A stretch of 64,000 nucleotides of DNA. It comes from Vallitalea sp. (GTDB lineage: Bacteria; Bacillota; Clostridia; Lachnospirales; Vallitaleaceae). The position numbers and the translations under genes are program-made. The stretch spans positions 124,001-188,000 of the forward strand of contig JAOARM010000040.1 in assembly GCA_025210515.1 (NCBI GenBank), in the 5' to 3' direction. Position 1 is the first letter of the stretch, and the number at the start of each line of letters is the position of its first letter. The notes under the pieces were generated by a model that was not told the origin of the DNA, did not search any database, and saw only the letters and a list, made by a program, of their open reading frames with translations. This document shows, one piece after another, positions 35,424 to 44,446 of the stretch.

Positions 35424-36884
35424 ATGGAATTGACTAAATTAACAGCTCATGAAATTAGTCAGATGTTAATTAATAAAGAACTTAGTAGTGAAGAAATTAC
35501 TAAAGCATATATTGATAGAATTACGAAAGTTGAAGACAAAATCAATGCTTATATAACTATAACAGCTGATGAAGCTATTAAAAAGGCAAAAATCGTTGAT
35601 GAAAAAAGAATGAAGGGTGAAAAACTTCATACACTTGCAGGTATTCCTATAGCAGTAAAAGATAATATGTGTACAGAAGGAATAAAAACAACTTGTGCTT
35701 CAAAGATGCTTGAGGATTTTGTGCCACCATATAATGCTACAGTTATAGATAAATTGAATGAAGCAGATACTGTTATACTTGGAAAACTTAATATGGATGA
35801 GTTTGCTATGGGTTCATCTAATGAGAACTCATATTTCCATAAAACAATGAATCCTTATGATATAACAAGAGTACCTGGTGGAAGTTCAGGAGGATCTGCG
35901 GCAGCCGTGGCAGCTCATGAAGCTGTATTTACACTTGGTTCTGATACAGGAGGATCTATTAGACAACCTGCTCATTATTGTGGTGTTGTTGGTATGAAAC
36001 CTACATATGGGACAGTGTCTAGATACGGATTAATAGCTTTTGCATCTTCGTTAGATCAGATAGGACCAATTACAAAAGACGTAAGGGATATGGCACTTGC
36101 GCTTAACGTAATAACTGGCTATGATAAAATGGACTCAAGTTCAGCCAATATAGATTATTCTGATTTCACGAAAGAACTTGGACAAGATGTAAAAGGAATG
36201 AAAGTAGCACTTCCAAAAGAATATTTTTCAGAAGGAATTCAACAAGAAGTGAAAGATAAAGTGTTAGCAGTAGCAAAAGAATTGGAGAATATGGGTGCAA
36301 TTGTTGAAGAAGTAAGTATGAATATGACAGATTTAGCATTACCAGCTTATTACTTGATTTCTTCTGCTGAAGCTTCTTCAAACTTGGCAAGATTTGATGG
36401 TATTAAATATGGACATAGAGCAAGTAGTTATAATAACTTAGTGGAGCTATATAAACAATCAAGAGATGAAGGGTTTGGAAAAGAAGTTAAGAGACGTATT
36501 ATGCTTGGAACTTATGCTCTTAGCTCAGGTTACTATGATGCATATTACAAAAAAGCACAACAAGTTAGAACATTAATAAATAACGAATTTAATAAAATAT
36601 TTGAAAGCTATGATATTATTTTAACACCTACTGGACCAACAACAGCATTCAAAATAGGTGAGAAAAATAATAATCCAATAGAAATGTATATGAATGACAT
36701 ATGTACTGTACCTATTAATATAGCAGGTGTTCCAGCATTATCAATAAACTGTGGCTTCGATAATAACAATATGCCAATAGGTGTTCAGTTTATTTCAAAA
36801 GCGTTTAATGAAAAAACAATATTAAAAGTTGCTTATGCATATGAACAAAATAGAAGCTTACCTAGTATTAAGTTAAATATATAA
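35424..36884 (+). CDS. gatA: Asp-tRNA(Asn)/Glu-tRNA(Gln) amidotransferase subunit A
   Basis: Amidase subunit releasing ammonia from glutamine. AAGGAG precedes ATG 35424 (486 aa). The Ser-cisSer-Lys triad lies in [12 protein letters not shown] (Lys about 76) and [33 protein letters not shown]. Presence of GatCAB implies Gln-tRNA, and perhaps Asn-tRNA, is made by transamidation. The 3' neighbour is gatB after a 98-base gap. Confidence 0.96.
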   Translation: MELTKLTAHEISQMLINKELSSEEITKAYIDRITKVEDKINAYITITADEAIKKAKIVDEKRMKGEKLHTLAGIPIAVKDNMCTEGIKTTCASKMLEDFVPPYNATVIDKLNEADTVILGKLNMDEFAMGSSNENSYFHKTMNPYDITRVPGGSSGGSAAAVAAHEAVFTLGSDTGGSIRQPAHYCGVVGMKPTYGTVSRYGLIAFASSLDQIGPITKDVRDMALALNVITGYDKMDSSSANIDYSDFTKELGQDVKGMKVALPKEYFSEGIQQEVKDKVLAVAKELENMGAIVEEVSMNMTDLALPAYYLISSAEASSNLARFDGIKYGHRASSYNNLVELYKQSRDEGFGKEVKRRIMLGTYALSSGYYDAYYKKAQQVRTLINNEFNKIFESYDIILTPTGPTTAFKIGEKNNNPIEMYMNDICTVPINIAGVPALSINCGFDNNNMPIGVQFISKAFNEKTILKVAYAYEQNRSLPSIKLNI

Positions 36885-36982
36885 GAAAAGTGACTACGTC
36901 ACGTCTTCGTAGAAGTTTCAGTAGTTAGGAAATTTCCTATAAGATAAAAAATAAATCAATAATTGATATAGAGGTGAATAGA

Positions 36983-38422
36983 TTGAGTTATTCAGATTAT
37001 GAAGTAGTTATTGGGCTGGAAGTACATTCTGAACTAAAAACTAAAACAAAAATATATTGTGGTTGTACTACAGAGTTTGGTGGTGATCCTAATACTCATT
37101 GTTGTCCTATATGTACAGGAATGCCAGGAACATTACCAGTATTAAATGAAAAAGTTGTTGAGTATGCTATTAAAGCTGGACTTGCAACTAATTGTAAAAT
37201 CAATGAATTTAGTAAACAAGATAGAAAAAACTATTTTTACCCAGACCTTCCAAAAGCATATCAAGTGTCACAATATGATTTACCCCTTTGCTATGAAGGC
37301 GAAGTAGATATAGAAGTTAATGGTGAAATGAAGAAAATCCGAATCACTAGGATACATATTGAGGAGGATGCTGGAAAATTAATTCATGAATCCGGTGAAG
37401 GGTCTTTAGTAGATTATAATAGATGTGGAGTTCCACTTATTGAGATTGTAACAGAACCAGATTTTAGATCGTCAGATGATGTAAGATGTTTCATGGAAAA
37501 ACTAAGAACTATCTTGTTATATGCAGATGTATCTGATTGTAAAATGAATGAAGGGTCATTACGATGTGACATTAATTTATCTATTAGAAAAAAAGGTGAA
37601 AAAGAATTAGGTACTCGTACGGAAATGAAAAATATGAATTCTTTTAACTTCGCAGTAAAAGCTATACAATATGAAGCTAAGAGACAAATGAAAGTATTAG
37701 ATGAAGGTGGCAAAATAGTTCAAGAGACAAGAAGATGGGATGAATCAAGAGGTATTACTGTATCTATGAGAAGTAAAGAAGAAGCGCATGATTATAGATA
37801 TTTCCCAGAACCTGATCTTATGCCAATTATAACTTCAAAAGAAAAAATAGAAGAGATAAGAAAAACTTTACCAGAACTACCAGATAGTAGAGAAAAAAGA
37901 TACATTAAAGATTATAATATTACTAAATATGATGCAGATCTTATTGTAGCTTCAAGAAATATGGCAGATTTTTTTGAGAATGCTGTAAAAAATGCTAAGA
38001 ATAGTAAAGCTGTTGCTAACTGGATAATTACAGAGATATATAGTAGATTGAATGAAGAAGAAAAAGAGCAGGCTAGTATTCCTTTTGATGCAGATATTTT
38101 AACTGAATTAGTTAACTTGATTGAAGATGGAGTTATAAGTAATAGTATTGGAAAGAAAGTGTTTGCAGAATGTTGGGAAACAGGCAAACGTCCAGCTAAT
38201 ATTGTTGAAGAAAAAGGGTTAAAACAAATTAGTGATGATGGACAATTAAAATCTATGGCTCAAGATGTAATAGATGCTAATCCAAAAGCTGTAAATGATT
38301 ATATGAACGGAAAGAAAGCGGCAGTAGGTGCATTAGTAGGGCAAATGATGAAAGCTACGAAAGGTAAAGCTAATCCTCAGATGGTAAATAAATTACTAGT
38401 GGATATTTTAGATAACATGTAG
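36983..38422 (+). CDS. gatB: Asp-tRNA(Asn)/Glu-tRNA(Gln) amidotransferase subunit B
   Basis: Binds the mischarged tRNA and activates it with ATP. TTG 36983 is spaced properly from GAGGTG (36971-36976), giving MSYSDYEVVIGLEVHSEL; a GTG at 36974 lies inside the ribosome site. 479 aa with the zinc cysteines in KIYCGC and CCPIC, PDLPKAYQVSQYD, HIEEDAGKLIHE, YRYFPEPDLMP, and the YqeY-like tail domain. Confidence 0.95.
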   Translation: MSYSDYEVVIGLEVHSELKTKTKIYCGCTTEFGGDPNTHCCPICTGMPGTLPVLNEKVVEYAIKAGLATNCKINEFSKQDRKNYFYPDLPKAYQVSQYDLPLCYEGEVDIEVNGEMKKIRITRIHIEEDAGKLIHESGEGSLVDYNRCGVPLIEIVTEPDFRSSDDVRCFMEKLRTILLYADVSDCKMNEGSLRCDINLSIRKKGEKELGTRTEMKNMNSFNFAVKAIQYEAKRQMKVLDEGGKIVQETRRWDESRGITVSMRSKEEAHDYRYFPEPDLMPIITSKEKIEEIRKTLPELPDSREKRYIKDYNITKYDADLIVASRNMADFFENAVKNAKNSKAVANWIITEIYSRLNEEEKEQASIPFDADILTELVNLIEDGVISNSIGKKVFAECWETGKRPANIVEEKGLKQISDDGQLKSMAQDVIDANPKAVNDYMNGKKAAVGALVGQMMKATKGKANPQMVNKLLVDILDNM

Positions 38423-38469
38423 TGAATTTCAATATATGAATATGATTTAGATATAATAATTATAAGTAA

Positions 38470-38522
38470 AGGCTATCTAATAATACATTGGAGATAACAG
38501 AAAATGTATTATTAGACAGCCT
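38470..38522. repeat. Foldback family 1 minimal derivative, also a terminator
   Basis: Two 20-bp arms (38470-38489 and 38503-38522) pair with one mismatch around a 13-base loop. The arms match the outer terminal repeats of the 191-bp element (GGCTGTCTAATAATACATT versus GGCTGTCTTATAATACATT), all interior stems being absent. It ends one base before the stop of the convergent gene at 38524, so it probably terminates both gatB and that gene. Confidence 0.8.
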
Positions 38523-38523
38523 A

Positions 38524-38703
38524 TTAACGTGCATTAAAACTATGGTTATTATTATTTTTATTATAATCTTCATATGAAATGTAATAAGGACAATCACTAT
38601 TGCTATTTTCACTATTAGAGATGTTATTTAAAGTAAGTGAAGAAGATAAATTACACTTTCCCTCTTTTTGATAAACGCAATTGTGCGTACAATTAATATC
38701 CAT
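38524..38703 (-). CDS. Small cysteine-containing protein, 59 aa
   Basis: MDINCTHNCVYQKEGKCNLS at the N-terminus, a serine/asparagine-rich middle, and a further Cys in NSDCPYYISYED; four cysteines spaced C-x3-C-x6-C...C suggest a metal-binding knuckle. The AGGAGG ribosome site (38717-38722) lies 13 bases from ATG 38703; GTG at 38715 overlaps it and is unlikely. Short proteins of this layout are widespread in Clostridia, sometimes misannotated as hydroxymyristoyl-ACP dehydratase; I know of no tested function. Confidence 0.7.
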   Translation of the reverse strand: MDINCTHNCVYQKEGKCNLSSSLTLNNISNSENSNSDCPYYISYEDYNKNNNNHSFNAR

Positions 38704-38823
38704 ATAGTAATGCACCTCCTGTTATGGTATTTTATCCATAATCTATAAAAAATAAACATAACAAACAGAAAATCACATAAAATGATGTTTGTTATTATTA
38801 ATATATTAAGGAGTTATTAAAAT

Positions 38824-39471
38824 ATGAAGTATGTTAAAATAACAATCGGTTTAATAGTATTATTGACAGTTGGCTGTAAAGCAGATATTACAGTTGATGA
38901 AGATATATACGGAAATGAAATTGTTTTACCTCAAGATACATATAAGGTTTATGATATTAACGATAAAATTTCTATAATATATGGACAGACTGGAAGTATT
39001 TATATTAAAGATAACGGAGAACATAATAAAGTACAAGAATGTTTGGGCTCATATCCAGAGTTATCACCTAATAAATCATCTATTGCATTTGTAACTGGAG
39101 AAACTGATGCGCCTGGTGAACTATATTTGTATAAATTTAAAGATAATAAGAAAATTAAACTGTTAGATAATAATGATGGAAATGATACTCCAAAAGCAGT
39201 AAAATGGTTAGATAATAAAAAGTTGATAGTTATTACAGGATATGGTCACGGTACAGTTAAGATGGGTGGTAAAGTACAGATTTGTAATATTGATAATAAG
39301 AAAATTACTCCTATACTTATCCCTAATGATATGTCAGAATATCGTAAAATCACCAAAAATGGTGATAGCTATGAATTTGAATTAATAACTTGGAAAGACG
39401 ATAGTTATAATGAATATGATACAGAAATTAAGATATATACTGTAAGAGAAATTAATCAATTGATTAATTAA
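38824..39471 (+). CDS. Hypothetical lipoprotein with beta-propeller-like repeats
   Basis: 215 aa. Signal peptide MKYVKITIGLIVLLTVGC has a lipobox ending at Cys18. The mature part contains short strand-turn repeats such as YPELSPNKSSIAFVTGETDAPGELYLYKFKDNKKIKLLD and PKAVKWLDNKKLIVITGYG, reminiscent of TolB/WD-like propellers but too short for a full one. Function unknown. AAGGAG lies before ATG 38824. Confidence 0.75.
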   Translation: MKYVKITIGLIVLLTVGCKADITVDEDIYGNEIVLPQDTYKVYDINDKISIIYGQTGSIYIKDNGEHNKVQECLGSYPELSPNKSSIAFVTGETDAPGELYLYKFKDNKKIKLLDNNDGNDTPKAVKWLDNKKLIVITGYGHGTVKMGGKVQICNIDNKKITPILIPNDMSEYRKITKNGDSYEFELITWKDDSYNEYDTEIKIYTVREINQLIN

Positions 39472-39479
39472 TAATAATA

Positions 39480-39507
39480 ATGGGACTGTATCATAAGACA
39501 GCCCCAT
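39480..39507. terminator. Terminator derived from a family 1 arm
   Basis: ATGGGACTGT pairs with ACAGCCCCAT (one mismatch) around ATCATAAG. The sequence CTTATGATACAGTCCC/GGGCTGTCTTATGA resembles the outer arm of the foldback element. It lies between convergent genes (lipoprotein and rqcH). Confidence 0.65.
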
Positions 39508-39524
39508 TAATAGAATAGATATAA

Positions 39525-41270
39525 CTAATTGACTAAAGAAACTCTTTTATTACTTGGTGTAACATACATAGAGTAATTTGTGTGATATATAACATATCCA
39601 GGAACTGAACCTTGTGGTTTTTTAATGTGCTTACGAAGAGTGTAATCAACAGCTACTTTAGTAGATTCATTAGCCTTACTATAAAATGCGGCAAGTTCAG
39701 CAGCTTCTTCGTATGCAGTATCACTTAATTCTTTACCATTTGTCTTAATTATTACATGTGATCCGGGAACTTCTTTTGTATGAAACCACCAATCATTGGA
39801 TGTGGCAAATTTCATTGTAAGTTCATCGTTTTGCATATTATTCTTGCCTACATAAATGTCAAAGCCATCAGAGGTTTTATAATGTATAGGTTTTGATTTC
39901 TGTAGATATTTCTTGTTTTTATTTTTCCTAAATTTCAAGTATCCATATTCCATTAATTCTTGACGAATTAAAAGTAGATCTTCTTCACCTTGTACAAAGC
40001 TTAAAGAACTTTTAATTGATTCAAGATGATCGATTTCTGCTTGTGTATCTTTTATTTGCTCAGTAAGAGCATAGAAAGTTCTTTTTAATTTATTATACTT
40101 ATCATAATATTTAGCTGCATTTTCTGAAGGAGATAGATTTGGTTTTAGGTTAATTGTAACTTCTTCATTAGTATAGTAGTTAATAGTAGTAAGTTGTTTA
40201 TCTCCTTCTGCTATACTATATAAATTGGCTGTTATTAGCTCTCCTTTGATTTTATATTTATCTCTGCTTTCTGTATCTTTTATTTGTTTTAGTTGAAGAT
40301 CCAATTTTTTATAACAACGCTCAAGATTAGTTGTTATAATTCTTCTTATATCACTTGACTTTTGATTGATTCTTGATGAATTAGAACTATTAATGTAATA
40401 TTTATCTAGAACTTCATATATTGATTGGAAATTAAGTATATCGTATTGATTATAGCTACTAAGCTCTAGAGAGCAGAATTCTTTGTAATTTCCTTCATTG
40501 TCAAGAATAATATTTGGTTTATAATTATTTGATTTAATTGTTTCTATTAATATATTAAACTGTTCATATATATTATTATATTCTTCACTTGATAATTCTT
40601 CTGTAGCTGTGGAGCTATTTATATTAGCTGCGTAACAAATCTCTTCTGATATTATAGGACTTACTCCGTTAAAGGTAAAATATAATGCTTTATGAATAAT
40701 AGTATTTTTGTCATTTAACAAATTAATAAATTCATCTAATGTATATTGTTGCAGAGGATTGACTTTATTTTTGTTAGGAGGATAACAATAGGTTCTATTA
40801 GGTAATACTTCTCTTACAGAACTAACATTAAGAGAAATATGCTTAATACTATCAAGAATTCTATTTGTATCTTCACATATAATAATATTACTATGTCTTC
40901 CCATAATTTCTATAATTAATTTCTTTACACATAAATCACCTAGTTCATTAAGGTGCTCAATATATATTTCAACAATTCGTTCAAAATTAGGTTGTACGAC
41001 TTTAATTATTCTTCCACCAATAAGATGTTTTCTTAGTAACATACAAAAATTAGGTGGGTTAAGAGGGTTTTTCTTAGGTATATTTGTTATATGAATACGA
41101 GGCATATTAGCTAATGCTGATAATAATAATTTATATGAAGTTTTATTATTGCGTATTGAAATAATCAATTCATCATTTTCAGGTTGATAGATTTTATCAA
41201 TTCTACCACCAACTATCAAATTATTTAGTTCATATACAATATTGGATATAACGATTCCATCTAATGCCAT
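39525..41270 (-). CDS. rqcH: Rqc2/RqcH-type ribosome quality control protein (NFACT family)
   Basis: Binds obstructed large ribosomal subunits with peptidyl-tRNA and directs C-terminal alanine tailing. 581 aa: NFACT-N domain (MALDGIVISNIVYELNNLIVGGRIDKIYQP, CMLLRKHLIGGRI), coiled-coil (about 290-440) and NFACT-R domain with NDWWFHTKEVPGSHVIIKTNG. The functional Asp97-Arg98 pair known from the Bacillus protein appears as Glu97-Arg98 (NFERIVEI). Older annotation calls such proteins fibronectin-binding. AAAGGA precedes ATG 41270. Confidence 0.93.
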   Translation of the reverse strand: MALDGIVISNIVYELNNLIVGGRIDKIYQPENDELIISIRNNKTSYKLLLSALANMPRIHITNIPKKNPLNPPNFCMLLRKHLIGGRIIKVVQPNFERIVEIYIEHLNELGDLCVKKLIIEIMGRHSNIIICEDTNRILDSIKHISLNVSSVREVLPNRTYCYPPNKNKVNPLQQYTLDEFINLLNDKNTIIHKALYFTFNGVSPIISEEICYAANINSSTATEELSSEEYNNIYEQFNILIETIKSNNYKPNIILDNEGNYKEFCSLELSSYNQYDILNFQSIYEVLDKYYINSSNSSRINQKSSDIRRIITTNLERCYKKLDLQLKQIKDTESRDKYKIKGELITANLYSIAEGDKQLTTINYYTNEEVTINLKPNLSPSENAAKYYDKYNKLKRTFYALTEQIKDTQAEIDHLESIKSSLSFVQGEEDLLLIRQELMEYGYLKFRKNKNKKYLQKSKPIHYKTSDGFDIYVGKNNMQNDELTMKFATSNDWWFHTKEVPGSHVIIKTNGKELSDTAYEEAAELAAFYSKANESTKVAVDYTLRKHIKKPQGSVPGYVIYHTNYSMYVTPSNKRVSLVN

Positions 41271-41408
41271 AGTTTACTCATTCCTTTCAGTTTGCTATAA
41301 ACAATACTTACTTTAGTTTGGTGTAAGGAATTTGTTATAGTACTTTTCAATTATGTAAATCAGTATAACATTAATAAGTATAAATGTGAAGTTATAATAA
41401 TGAACGTG

Positions 41409-41504
41409 AAAAGGGCTGCATTACGCCATCGTGGCTTCGCTTGCTCCAAAACCTAGTCTATCTTCCTGTATATTGACATCAAAAATGTAATATGAAATAG
41501 CTTT
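41409..41504. repeat. Foldback family 1, internally deleted copy
   Basis: AAAGGGCTG of the left terminus is joined directly to the CG-rich right arm (TTACGCCATCGTGGCTTCGC), followed by the right half of the middle stem (ACCTAGTCTATCTTCC) and the right terminal repeat (41481-41504). The left arm and inner stem are missing. It lies six bases from the sulfatase stop codon. Confidence 0.75.
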
Positions 41505-41509
41505 ATTAG

Positions 41510-43009
41510 TTATAATTTGGGTTTTATTCTCACTGTATCGGTTATTTCAAGTCCGGTGCTATAATCTAATTGTTTTGGTTCATAATCTAATTCTTCTCTT
41601 TGTCTAGTCATTCTTGTATAATCCCATGTTGCAGGAGAAGCATCTTCTCTCCAAGGACGACGTTCCCAATAATATCCTCTAAATGGATCACGTGTATCGT
41701 TCATCCAGTCTAACAATTTATTATGTAAAGAATTTCTTATGTTGGTATAATCACTACAATTAATCAAGTTATTCATCTCTGAAGAATCTTTTTCTAAATC
41801 ATACAATTCATCAGTTGTTAATAAATTGATAACTAATTTATATCTTCCATCAAATACACATCTGATAGGTTGAAAGCCGCCAAAACCATCATGGTCAATT
41901 TCATATCTAGAAAATTCAATGAAAACTTCTTCATTAGTTTTCGTAGATGGATCTTTTAGAGTGTTTATCATGCTTTTTCCTTCTATTGTTTTAGGTATGT
42001 TTTGCTCAAATATATCAAGAATAGTTGGAACAATATCTATATGAGATGCTACGTTTTCACATATGCTTTTTGCAGAAATCATATCTTTTTGTTTAATTAT
42101 TAGAGGTATGTTTATATTTTCTTGATACATAGTTGCTCCTTTAGTATAGAGACAATGAGAATTCATATGATCTCCATGATCAGAAGTGTATATAACAAGT
42201 GCGTCTGGACAATTTTCTTCTATTGCACATAAGACTCTGCCAATTTCATAATCAACATATGAATTACAGCCAAAGAAATAATCTGCAGTAATTGTTAATG
42301 AGTCTTTATCTTGGTTGACACTATCTCCTGCCCATATTTTTTGGTGTTCTGGTTTTTCTTCTAAAGTGTCCCACACATTTTTATTTTTAGGAAATTCATA
42401 ACCTTTGTACATAGAAGCATATGGTTCTGGACATACGCAAGGATCATGTGGTTCATCATATGAAACAACAAGTAAAAAATCTTCATCTTTTGTATTAGAT
42501 AGAAAATCAATTGCTCTATTAGAGACCCTATTTCCATAAGTAAAATCTTCTGAAAGCTCTCTATCTTCCATTATTTTTGGAGATCTTGAACATAATCTAT
42601 CTTCCTTAGAAAGTTCTTCAAGATAACATCTCATATCGTACCAATAGTTTTCATCCCATCCTTTTGGGCAACGACCTAGTCCAAAATAATCGCTACCATC
42701 TAAATGCCATTTTCCAATATATGCTGTATGTATACCTTTATCAGTAAGTCTTTGACCTATAGTTTTTACATTATCTCCAAGAGGCATATTATTACCCCAA
42801 CTACCATTTGAATGTGGATATGTACCGGTAAATAGAGCAGACCTTGCAGGGCCGCATACAGGTTGAGTTGTATAAGCTTTCTTGAAAAGCATACCATCTG
42901 TTGCAAGCTTATCAATATTTGGAGTATTCATATCTGAATTACCATAACAACCTAACATATCTGTTCTCTGTGTATCTGTCATAATTAATATTACTTTTTT
43001 ACTGTTCAT
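41510..43009 (-). CDS. Sulfatase, cysteine-type (formylglycine-dependent)
   Basis: Hydrolyses a sulfate ester. GAGGAGG before ATG 43009 fixes the start; 499 aa, no signal peptide, so cytoplasmic. The active-site signature CGPAR (Cys52-Arg56, in TTQPVCGPARSALFTGTYPH) shows a Cys that must be converted to formylglycine, in anaerobes by the radical-SAM enzyme anSME, which is not in this window. Further family residues include LIMTDTQRTDMLGCYGN, IGKWHLDG and VIYTSDHGDHM. Substrate (glycan, aryl or choline sulfate) unknown. Divergent from an AraC regulator. Confidence 0.93.
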   Translation of the reverse strand: MNSKKVILIMTDTQRTDMLGCYGNSDMNTPNIDKLATDGMLFKKAYTTQPVCGPARSALFTGTYPHSNGSWGNNMPLGDNVKTIGQRLTDKGIHTAYIGKWHLDGSDYFGLGRCPKGWDENYWYDMRCYLEELSKEDRLCSRSPKIMEDRELSEDFTYGNRVSNRAIDFLSNTKDEDFLLVVSYDEPHDPCVCPEPYASMYKGYEFPKNKNVWDTLEEKPEHQKIWAGDSVNQDKDSLTITADYFFGCNSYVDYEIGRVLCAIEENCPDALVIYTSDHGDHMNSHCLYTKGATMYQENINIPLIIKQKDMISAKSICENVASHIDIVPTILDIFEQNIPKTIEGKSMINTLKDPSTKTNEEVFIEFSRYEIDHDGFGGFQPIRCVFDGRYKLVINLLTTDELYDLEKDSSEMNNLINCSDYTNIRNSLHNKLLDWMNDTRDPFRGYYWERRPWREDASPATWDYTRMTRQREELDYEPKQLDYSTGLEITDTVRIKPKL

Positions 43010-43042
43010 GTGATACCTCCTCGTGTACGTGTAAATATAATT

Positions 43043-43061
43043 AGATTGTATGATACAATCT
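43043..43061. promoter_or_regulatory. Palindromic operator candidate between sulfatase and AraC genes
   Basis: AGATTGTATGATACAATCT is a perfect 9-bp inverted repeat with one central base, in the 145-base divergent intergenic region. Its halves (TTGTAT, ATACAA) match those of the TTGTATACAA sites but with a different centre, so a different protein may bind. Confidence 0.5.
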
Positions 43062-43093
43062 ATATAAGATGAATTAACAAATATGATATCTAT

Positions 43094-43121
43094 TTGCATA
43101 ATTCCGTCTTTGTGATAAAAT
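43094..43121 (+). promoter_or_regulatory. Predicted promoter of the AraC gene
   Basis: TTGCAT (43094-43099), a 16-base spacer and TAAAAT (43116-43121), ending 33 bases before the ATG. Confidence 0.5.
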
Positions 43122-43154
43122 CTAATAAATTAGTTTATGAAAATAGGTGATTAG

Positions 43155-44090
43155 ATGATTAGCTATGAAGAGATATCAATTGATGAATTAAGCCCATACA
43201 TTAGAAAGGTTGGGATAGAAGGTAATTATGAAGCAGAAGACAAACCGAGAAAAATATATGATTATGAAATGCTATTTTGTATAGAAGGTAATGCTACTAT
43301 TATAATTAAACACAAAAAATATTATTTGAAAAAAGGTACGTTAATAACAATTCCACCTAATGAGTATCATCAATTTCTTTTTAATAGACATAATGACTAT
43401 TTAATATATTGGGTTCATTTTGATTTTAAATATCGTAGAGATGTATATGAATTAGAAAAATTAGTAACGAAACATCATGACATACTATATAGTGAAAAAT
43501 TAGCTAATAATAACTATATTAGATTACCAATTAAGTTTGAAGAAGGCTTTTCTATTCCCTATCAAATTATAGTAGAAGATATAGAAATCATGAGCAAATA
43601 CTTTAAAGAATTATATTTAACTTACTCAAACCATCAAATGTTTTGGCAGATAGAGTGTAAGATAAAGCTGTTACAAATATTACAATTAATATTTTATCAA
43701 CTTAATCAAGATGGAGAGATTAAACCCTATAAGAATAAAAAAGTTTCAGAAGTTATTATTAATTATATAATTAAAAATTATAATAGAAAATTAACTATGA
43801 AAGAGTTAGCAAGTGTTATTAATCTAAGTGAAGACTACCTTGGAAAAGTATTTAAAAAAGAGACTGGATATACAATTATTGATTTCATAAATAGATTTAG
43901 AATAAAAAAAGCAAAAGAATTGTTAGTTGATGAATCTATTAGTATTGAAACAATATCTGAAATTATAGGCTATAGTGATGTATATTACTTTAGTAGAATT
44001 ATGAAGAAATATGAAGGTATTGCACCAAGTTATTGGAGAAAAAAAGAAAAAATGAATAAATATAATATAAAGCCTTTTATAGAAGAATAA
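43155..44090 (+). CDS. AraC-family transcriptional regulator of the sulfatase locus
   Basis: 311 aa. N-terminal cupin-like sensing domain (about 15-110; CIEGNATIIIKHKKYYLKKGTLITIPPNEYHQF), C-terminal double helix-turn-helix (about 200-300; KLTMKELASVINLSEDYLGKVFKKETGYT and IETISEIIGYSDVYYFSRIMKKYEGIAPSYWR). Such regulators sense sugars and usually activate the adjacent gene, here the divergent sulfatase. This suggests a small sulfated-glycan utilisation unit. Confidence 0.9.
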   Translation: MISYEEISIDELSPYIRKVGIEGNYEAEDKPRKIYDYEMLFCIEGNATIIIKHKKYYLKKGTLITIPPNEYHQFLFNRHNDYLIYWVHFDFKYRRDVYELEKLVTKHHDILYSEKLANNNYIRLPIKFEEGFSIPYQIIVEDIEIMSKYFKELYLTYSNHQMFWQIECKIKLLQILQLIFYQLNQDGEIKPYKNKKVSEVIINYIIKNYNRKLTMKELASVINLSEDYLGKVFKKETGYTIIDFINRFRIKKAKELLVDESISIETISEIIGYSDVYYFSRIMKKYEGIAPSYWRKKEKMNKYNIKPFIEE

Positions 44091-44138
44091 ATAGGATTAT
44101 TTTTTGACAAAAATCTACATATAAAATCGTGCAAAAAT

Positions 44139-44150
44139 ATTGTATACAAT
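44139..44150. promoter_or_regulatory. TTGTATACAA operator 1 of citrate synthase
   Basis: ATTGTATACAAT, perfect 12-bp palindrome, upstream of the predicted promoter at 44179-44207. Confidence 0.65.
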
Positions 44151-44178
44151 CATCCAGAAACTTTAGCGCGATAAAGCC

Positions 44179-44207
44179 TTGCAATAAAAAACTTTTTATA
44201 GTATAAT
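44179..44207 (+). promoter_or_regulatory. Predicted citrate synthase promoter
   Basis: TTGCAA (44179-44184), 17 bases, then a perfect TATAAT (44202-44207). Operator 2 begins in the -10 element. The leader to the start codon would be about 230 bases and contains operators 3 and 4. The 44091-44446 gap holds nothing else I recognise. Confidence 0.65.
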
Positions 44208-44217
44208 AGTATACAAT
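44206..44217. promoter_or_regulatory. TTGTATACAA operator 2 of citrate synthase
   Basis: ATAGTATACAAT, two mismatches to the palindrome, overlapping the -10 element and presumed start of transcription, as expected for repression. Confidence 0.6.
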
Positions 44218-44276
44218 TATATAACTTGAAAACATGATAATAATAAGCTTTTAAATAAGCGCTCGAGAAATGTACG

Positions 44277-44288
44277 ATTGTATACAAT
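44277..44288. promoter_or_regulatory. TTGTATACAA operator 3 of citrate synthase
   Basis: ATTGTATACAAT, perfect palindrome, 71 bases after operator 2 and inside the predicted leader. Confidence 0.65.
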
Positions 44289-44353
44289 GTTATTGTAGTA
44301 ATAAATATGATTATAATTTAGTATATTAGTATAATATTATTTTATGAAGTTTT

Positions 44354-44365
44354 ATTGCATACAAT
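44354..44365. promoter_or_regulatory. TTGTATACAA operator 4 of citrate synthase
   Basis: ATTGCATACAAT, one mismatch, 77 bases after operator 3. Confidence 0.6.
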
Positions 44366-44446
44366 AATAAGAAAAAAACAGGTGCGAATAAATATGTATG
44401 ACAATGTGTTTAATTACAAAATATATCAAGTATAAGGAGTGGTTAA

